From Methanobacterium sp. (GTDB lineage Archaea; Methanobacteriota; Methanobacteria; Methanobacteriales; Methanobacteriaceae): a stretch of 10,146 bases of DNA. This document shows, one piece after another, positions 6,270 to 10,146 of the stretch (position 1 is the first letter of the stretch; every line of letters begins with the position of its first letter). A program made the position numbers and the translations under genes. Location of the stretch: NCBI GenBank assembly GCA_003158115.1, contig PMGM01000080.1:1-10146 (forward strand). The letters are read 5' to 3'. Under the pieces are notes generated by a model. The model was not told where the DNA came from. It searched no databases and saw only the letters and a list, made by a program, of their open reading frames with translations.

Positions 6270-6743
6270 TTAACGTTTTTCAAGGGCATTAATAAATTTA
6301 GTCGTTTCTTCATCCATGAAAATTGTTTGTTTGTAATAATCTTTTATTATTTTAAGTTCATCTGAAAATTTCTCGTTATTTTCATATTTTTGGATTATCT
6401 CCGGTAATTTTTTTAGGGGAGGTTTAAGGCTTTGATGGTAGAGTTTTTTTTGTAGTTCAATAAAAAATGTGGTAATATTTTGGTCCATTTCAACATAGAT
6501 CTTTCTAGATCTTGGTTTCTTAAACTTCTTAACCATCTGCCTGTCCTCCATCCATTTAATGGTTGTACTAAGGTTCGACAAGCTATATCCTGTTATTTCA
6601 GCAAGTTCTCCCAATGATATTTCTTCTTTTTCACTTTGAAGTACCGATATTAATCTGCTTGGAAGATCATCCAAACCAACAGCCTTGCATGAGTCATAAA
6701 CTATTTCTCTGAATTCGAGTTTTGGTGTATCTTTTGTTTTCAT
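6270..6743 (-). CDS. GbsR/MarR-type winged-helix transcriptional regulator
   Basis: A 157-residue DNA-binding protein. Residues about 43-70 form a helix-turn-helix (ISLGELAEITGYS then LSNLSTTIKWMEDRQMV as recognition helix), followed by a basic wing (KKFKKPRSRKIYVEM). The C-terminal third is a charged helical region suited to dimerisation. Length and pattern fit the GbsR subgroup of MarR-like regulators. It begins 17 bases after the nitroreductase stop and ends 67 bases before the MBL hydrolase start, so the three genes are probably co-transcribed. The ATG has no clear Shine-Dalgarno site, suggesting coupling to translation of the gene ahead. By position it likely controls its own cluster, perhaps through the dyad at 7356-7376; that and any ligand are inference. 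Confidence 0.85.
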   Translation of the reverse strand: MKTKDTPKLEFREIVYDSCKAVGLDDLPSRLISVLQSEKEEISLGELAEITGYSLSNLSTTIKWMEDRQMVKKFKKPRSRKIYVEMDQNITTFFIELQKKLYHQSLKPPLKKLPEIIQKYENNEKFSDELKIIKDYYKQTIFMDEETTKFINALEKR

Positions 6744-6760
6744 ATTTATCGGTTGAATAT

Positions 6761-7312
6761 TTATCTGAAATATGTGTACACACCATGATTTCTTTCTGGT
6801 GCCTTTGGATTTTCTTTTATTTTATAACCTAAAGACACTCCAAAGTGGACTTCATGGTCATCTGGAATCTTCAATTTTTTCTTATTCTCCGGGTTTATAA
6901 AGTAGAACCTTGCAAAACCAATCCAACAAGACCCAATATCCATGCTTTCAGCTGCAAGTAAAATGTTCTGGACAGCTGCTGCACAATCAACTAGAGGGGT
7001 AGTGGCATCTCTTCTTCCAGATACAATCAAAATTGTGGGTGCTCTGTGAAAGATGTTAAAATCTTTCAATGAACCTAATCGGGATATCCATTCCACTTCC
7101 ATCTGTTTCATTGCCTCTTTAGCGCCTTCATTTATCTCATTTATGAGATCCTGATTTTGGATTATGGTAAAATGCCATGGTTGGTCATTGTGACCTGTAG
7201 GTGCATATATAGCTGTTTCAAGGATGTTTTCCAGTTCTTCATCTTTAATCTGTTCGGGACTGTAATTTCGCACGCTTCTTCTATTTTTTATGGTATCAAT
7301 TGTTTGGTTCAT
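6761..7312 (-). CDS. Nitroreductase-family flavoprotein
   Basis: A 183-residue member of the nitroreductase family, FMN-dependent NAD(P)H oxidoreductases that act as cytoplasmic dimers on nitro compounds, quinones or flavins. The N-terminal RRSVRNY (11-17), the APTGHNDQPWHF segment (37-48) and GSCWIGF (127-133) are the usual FMN-binding and dimer-interface elements. The chain ends in a basic/aromatic tail (VYTYFR). The start at 7312 was chosen because GGTGA precedes it at good spacing and the family starts just before the RRSVR motif; an ATG nine codons upstream is less likely. It is the first gene of a minus-strand cluster with the GbsR-type regulator and the MBL hydrolase, an arrangement suggesting a response to a reactive or toxic small molecule. 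The real substrate cannot be read from sequence. Confidence 0.93.
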   Translation of the reverse strand: MNQTIDTIKNRRSVRNYSPEQIKDEELENILETAIYAPTGHNDQPWHFTIIQNQDLINEINEGAKEAMKQMEVEWISRLGSLKDFNIFHRAPTILIVSGRRDATTPLVDCAAAVQNILLAAESMDIGSCWIGFARFYFINPENKKKLKIPDDHEVHFGVSLGYKIKENPKAPERNHGVYTYFR

Positions 7313-7355
7313 AATCTTCACCACTTTTTGAACTTTCAATACTTTCTAAAAGTTA

Positions 7356-7376
7356 ACCAATTAATTATTGTTTGGT
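7356..7376. promoter_or_regulatory. 21-bp dyad, candidate operator of the nitroreductase cluster
   Basis: ACCAA (7356-7360) pairs with TTGGT (7372-7376), and inside it AAT (7363-7365) pairs with ATT (7367-7369) around a centre at 7366. The core CAATTAATTATTG resembles MarR-type operators, which often have ATTG/CAAT arms. It sits right where transcription should start, about 20 bases downstream of the minus-strand TATA box, so a bound protein would block initiation. The regulator encoded in the cluster is the obvious candidate ligand-responsive repressor (inference). Confidence 0.5.
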
Positions 7377-7378
7377 AG

Positions 7379-7397
7379 GTTATAAATATTTTATATG
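7379..7397 (-). promoter_or_regulatory. TATA region of the nitroreductase cluster
   Basis: On the minus strand the stretch reads ATATAAAATATTTATAACC; TTTATAA is the best match to the archaeal TATA consensus. A start site about 25 bases further would fall at about 7358, inside the dyad at 7356-7376, leaving a leader of some 45 bases before the ATG at 7312. Confidence 0.5.
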
Positions 7398-7560
7398 TTC
7401 TAATTTCAAAAATAAAATTTAATTTAAAGGATATGGCTCACAATTGTCTCTAAAATATTTAAACACACAAAGAATTGATAATATTTGATTTAATCTATTG
7501 TATAACAAAATTAGGAGAATTCAATCCAAAAGACTATAAAAATATTAAAAATTAATAAAT

Positions 7561-7570
7561 TTTATATAAA
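7561..7570 (+). promoter_or_regulatory. TATA box of the ABC1/UbiB kinase gene
   Basis: TTTATATAAA is a near-perfect archaeal TATA box. Its centre lies 26-27 bases before the ATG at 7592, the normal distance to a transcription start, so the transcript probably begins at or next to that ATG and is leaderless. No Shine-Dalgarno site stands before either possible start. Confidence 0.6.
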
Positions 7571-7591
7571 TTAAACATGATATATAATATA

Positions 7592-9265
7592 ATGAACTTT
7601 AGGCAGTTCGGAAGTAGAAAACTTGATTTTGAGAGACTTGAAGAAATAATTGCAATTTTAGCTAAATACGAATTTATTGATATTCTAAAAAAAACTGGTC
7701 TTAAAAAGAGTTTTAGAAGATTAATTCGTTCAAAGGACTTTTTAGAAGAGTTAGATGCCTCTGCTCCCGAAAGAATTCTACTTGTTTTTGAAGAATTAGG
7801 TACAACATTCATTAAATTTGGACAGATATTAAGCACCCGCCCAGATATTGTTGGAGATGATATTGCAAATGAACTATCAAAATTACAGGATGCAGTACCG
7901 CAAGACAGCTTTGAATCAATTAAAAATGAGATAGAACAAGAACTGAACCGTCCCCTCGGTGAAATATTTCTAAAATTTAGTGAAGTACCAGTTGCATCTG
8001 CTTCAATCGCCCAAGTTCATCAAGCAACACTACACGATGGGACCCTTGTTGCTGTGAAAATCCAACGACCCAATATCATCGAACAGATAAAGAAAGATAT
8101 AACCATCATGCGATATCTTGGTGGTTTATTAGAACGAAGAGTCTCAGATTTTAGATATTATAATGTTTCAGGTGTTATTGATGAATTTGAAAGAGCCATA
8201 GTAAAGGAATTAGATTTCGAATTAGAAGCCAGAAATATGGAGAAATTTAGGTCCTATTTTGAAAATAACAGTAAAATATGCGCACCAATGAACTATGAAG
8301 AATACTCTACAATGAAAATTTTAACCATGGACTTCATTGACGGAGTTAAAATTACTGAAATGGAAGATTCTCATATTAAGGCAGATGGAAAGAGTATAGC
8401 AAAGATAGGTGCACGATGTTATTTTGAACAGATATTCAAGTATGGGTTCTTTCATGGAGACCCACATCCTGGAAATCTTTTGATAAAAGACAATAACACT
8501 CTCTGTTTTATTGATTTTGGAATTATGGGCCATCTAGATATGGATTTTGTAAATAACTTGGCAGAATTATTTACATATATTGTTGATTACGACCTAAACG
8601 GAATAATCAACCAGTTACTTTACATGGAAATTATAAACGATACTGTAGATATTAAAAGTCTAAAATATGATTTAATCGATATTATAGACCAATCCTACGG
8701 TGCAGATATTAAAGATTTAGGTGGTTTTATAAATGAATTCTCAACCCCCGACCTGATGGAAAAATATAAAATAGAGCTTCCTAAAGATTTTATATTGCTT
8801 GGAAAAGTATTAGGCTTTTTAGAAGAACTAGGAAACAGTTTGGATCCGAATTTTAATACAATAGAAGTGACAGAACCCCTGATAAAAAAATTGTTAGCCC
8901 AACGTCTAAATCCTATGAATATATTGAATTATAAAACACAGTACCTCTTTGAATTACAACATATAGGTAAAGATCTTCCCCGAACAATAAGTCAAACCCT
9001 TCTCAAGGCTAAAAAAGGACAGATAGGTATTGATTTAACTCTTAACAGTTTGGATGAGTTTTCATCAAATTTAGATAAAATGGTAGACAGAATTTCTGTA
9101 GCCCTGATAATAGCATCTCTCGTTGTTGGTTCTGCCCTAATAATACAGTCTGGACGTGGAATTCCAAGTCCCGGACTGGGTTTTTCAACAATTGGAACTG
9201 TTATTTTCTTAATAGCCTCACTACTAGCGTTAATTCTAATAGTTGTTATCGTTAGGAGAAATTAA
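7592..9265 (+). CDS. ABC1/UbiB (AarF) family atypical protein kinase-like protein
   Basis: A 557-residue protein of the ABC1/UbiB/ADCK family, kinase-fold ATPases linked in bacteria and mitochondria to quinone and isoprenoid lipid metabolism. Visible family marks are KFGQ (75-78) in the N-terminal extension, the alanine-rich loop ASASIAQVHQA (135-145) replacing the glycine loop, VAVKIQRP with catalytic lysine K156, ELDFELEARN (206-215), the catalytic HGDPHPGN (288-295) and metal-binding DFG (308-310). Two hydrophobic helices at about 501-519 and 531-555 followed by RRN anchor the C-terminus in the membrane, so the kinase-like part is likely cytoplasmic. Methanogens of this group lack ubiquinone, so the partner pathway here is unknown. 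Start 7592 was preferred over ATG 7577 because of the TATA spacing; 7577 remains possible. Intact, transcribed away from the nitroreductase cluster. Confidence 0.93.
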   Translation: MNFRQFGSRKLDFERLEEIIAILAKYEFIDILKKTGLKKSFRRLIRSKDFLEELDASAPERILLVFEELGTTFIKFGQILSTRPDIVGDDIANELSKLQDAVPQDSFESIKNEIEQELNRPLGEIFLKFSEVPVASASIAQVHQATLHDGTLVAVKIQRPNIIEQIKKDITIMRYLGGLLERRVSDFRYYNVSGVIDEFERAIVKELDFELEARNMEKFRSYFENNSKICAPMNYEEYSTMKILTMDFIDGVKITEMEDSHIKADGKSIAKIGARCYFEQIFKYGFFHGDPHPGNLLIKDNNTLCFIDFGIMGHLDMDFVNNLAELFTYIVDYDLNGIINQLLYMEIINDTVDIKSLKYDLIDIIDQSYGADIKDLGGFINEFSTPDLMEKYKIELPKDFILLGKVLGFLEELGNSLDPNFNTIEVTEPLIKKLLAQRLNPMNILNYKTQYLFELQHIGKDLPRTISQTLLKAKKGQIGIDLTLNSLDEFSSNLDKMVDRISVALIIASLVVGSALIIQSGRGIPSPGLGFSTIGTVIFLIASLLALILIVVIVRRN

Positions 9266-9378
9266 TACCTCAATTAAACTTTAGTGTATGATATCCATGA
9301 TTTTTAGGACCAGATCAAGTAGAAATTTTAAATCTTTCAATATTATAGAAGTCGAAAAACATTATAGTTTGTAAAACA

Positions 9379-9389
9379 TATAATATAAT
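9379..9389 (+). promoter_or_regulatory. TATA box of the Hsp20 gene
   Basis: TATAATATAAT, preceded by an A-rich GTAAAAC that could serve as BRE, lies about 40 bases before the chosen ATG at 9423. Transcription would begin near 9409, giving a leader of about 14 bases that just contains the GAGGTG site (9410-9415). The gene therefore likely has its own promoter rather than being read through from the kinase gene. Confidence 0.45.
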
Positions 9390-9422
9390 TAATTGAAATA
9401 GGATGCTATGAGGTGTAATAAA

Positions 9423-9863
9423 ATGGAAAAAAGAGATCATGTTTTAGATATGAAGGACTTTATTCAAAAGATGATGGATGACACCACAGAAACTATAGAA
9501 GGAATGCGCAGCGATATTGAAACAAAAATCATTGATTACACATTTGTGCCAGGTAGAGACATTATAGAAACAGATGACAACATTATTGTACATATAGCTC
9601 TTCCAGGTTTAAAACGTGAAGATATAACTCTAGATATATCTGAGAAGTATCTCAAAATTCAAGCCAAATTCGACACCGAAGAAGATATACACGGAGCTTA
9701 TGTTACTCTAACAGATAAAAAAACAGGAGTAATTAAAAGAGCTATAAAACTTCCTAAAAAAGTTATACCAATTGAAGCAACTGCTAAATTTGATAATGGT
9801 ATATTAAAAGTTGTAATACCAAAATTAGAAAGAGAAGAAAAGTTCAGGGTGGAAATTAATTAA
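9423..9863 (+). CDS. hsp20: Small heat-shock protein, Hsp20/alpha-crystallin family
   Basis: A 146-residue ATP-independent chaperone subunit that forms large cytoplasmic oligomers and holds unfolding proteins. The alpha-crystallin domain runs from about residue 45 (GRDIIETDDNIIVHIALPG) to about 135, with the signature AKFDNGILKVVIPK (121-134), the family's A-x-x-x-N-G-x-L motif. The C-terminal VEI in KFRVEIN is a version of the IxI/V anchor that links dimers into oligomers. The N-terminal arm is helical and methionine-rich (about 9-30). The start at 9423 was chosen because GAGGTG lies 8 bases before it; the ATG at 9408 would overlap that site. A TATA box precedes it and an oligo-T terminator follows, so it appears to be a single-gene unit. 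Intact. Confidence 0.94.
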   Translation: MEKRDHVLDMKDFIQKMMDDTTETIEGMRSDIETKIIDYTFVPGRDIIETDDNIIVHIALPGLKREDITLDISEKYLKIQAKFDTEEDIHGAYVTLTDKKTGVIKRAIKLPKKVIPIEATAKFDNGILKVVIPKLEREEKFRVEIN

Positions 9864-9876
9864 AATTTAAATTCTA

Positions 9877-9884
9877 TTTTTTTT
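9877..9884 (+). terminator. Oligo-T terminator of the Hsp20 gene
   Basis: A run of eight T lies 14 bases after the Hsp20 stop codon, followed shortly by another T-rich segment (TATCTTTTATTTATT). This is typical of archaeal intrinsic termination. Confidence 0.55.
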
Positions 9885-10046
9885 AAACCCTATCTTTTAT
9901 TTATTAAAAAATAATTTGAATCATATCTATTCCTTAAATTATTATATTAATTTGGATTATCTGTTTAAATTAATAAAATTTAGACTAAAAATGGAGTATT
10001 TTTTTGAACAGATTTAATTAAAATGATTTTATCTGGAGTGATATAC

Positions 10047-10146
10047 ATGTCACGGATTGTACATTTTAAGATACCTGCAGATGATCCTGAAAGGGCTATT
10101 AAATTCTATGAAAATGTGTTTAAATGGAAGATCGATAGATGGGATC
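10047..10146 (+). CDS. VOC (glyoxalase-fold) family protein, N-terminal part, cut by window end
   Basis: ATG 10047, with GGAGTG (10035-10040) at good spacing, opens a frame that stays open to the edge for 33 codons. It begins MSRIVHFKIPADDPERAIKF and goes on YENVFKWKIDRW. The HFxIPADDPERAxxFY pattern, with a histidine that is usually a metal ligand, is typical of a subgroup of vicinal-oxygen-chelate proteins of about 115-130 residues. It belongs to a different subgroup from the pseudogene at 691-1096, whose start reads IPLIVRDLDDAIKFYTEKLGF. The remaining part lies outside the window, so intactness and function cannot be judged. Confidence 0.85.
   Translation, partial: MSRIVHFKIPADDPERAIKFYENVFKWKIDRWD

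Noticed and set aside
7552..7836. 94-codon minus-strand ORF at the kinase 5' end
   Set aside because: Antisense shadow of the UbiB-type gene; runs into the TATA region without a start signal.
9288..9374. 28-codon plus-strand ORF between kinase and Hsp20
   Set aside because: No ribosome binding site, no recognisable composition, and it overlaps the region leading into the Hsp20 promoter.
9959..10013. Inverted pair ATCTGTT (9959-9965) and AACAGAT (10007-10013) before the final VOC gene
   Set aside because: Only 7-base arms 41 bases apart; AACAGAT also occurs singly in other spacers, so it is not distinguishable from background.
1..10146. CRISPR array, tRNA, rRNA, transposase or integrase
   Set aside because: No regularly spaced repeats, no cloverleaf-like or GC-rich structured segment, and no mobile-element protein motif were seen on either strand.

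Overview
The window looks like a piece of a euryarchaeal chromosome, most likely a mesophilic methanogen of the Methanobacteriales (Methanobacterium-like). The reasons are a 69-residue HMf-type histone, a response regulator whose output half looks like the methanogen output domain MetOD1, very AT-rich spacers, archaeal TATA boxes with oligo-T terminators, and start sites preceded by GGTGA or GGAGTG. The genus assignment is inference.

Bases 1 to about 4300 are sparse and partly decayed. They hold a VOC (glyoxalase-fold) pseudogene (691-1096, -), the intact histone (1442-1651, -), a doubtful 37-residue coiled-coil ORF (2085-2198, -), a 36-residue rubredoxin-like zinc-knuckle protein (2322-2432, -), a twice-frameshifted REC-MetOD1 response regulator (2917-3787, +) and an eroded ARPP-1 domain gene (3907-4284, +). 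Long AT-rich spacers between them carry several perfect or near-perfect dyads.

Bases 4400 to 7312 are read from the minus strand. A membrane-anchored or secreted protein of unknown function (4401-5210) is followed, in plus-strand order, by a three-gene cluster: nitroreductase (6761-7312), GbsR/MarR-type regulator (6270-6743) and metallo-beta-lactamase-fold hydrolase (5537-6202). The hydrolase has an in-frame TAA before its last metal-ligand motif. A 21-bp dyad beside the cluster's TATA box is a candidate operator for the regulator.

Bases 7313 to the end are read from the plus strand: an ABC1/UbiB-type atypical kinase with two C-terminal membrane helices (7592-9265, possibly leaderless), an Hsp20 small heat-shock protein (9423-9863), and the first 33 codons of an apparently intact VOC protein (from 10047).

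The most notable feature is the concentration of disabled genes. Four genes (VOC, response regulator, ARPP-1, MBL hydrolase) carry at least ten disabling changes, mixing single-base indels and nonsense codons, beside intact neighbours. I do not see a convincing new multi-gene system. The best leads are the split response regulator, whose break forms an ATGA stop/start overlap, the operator candidates, and the two small proteins.
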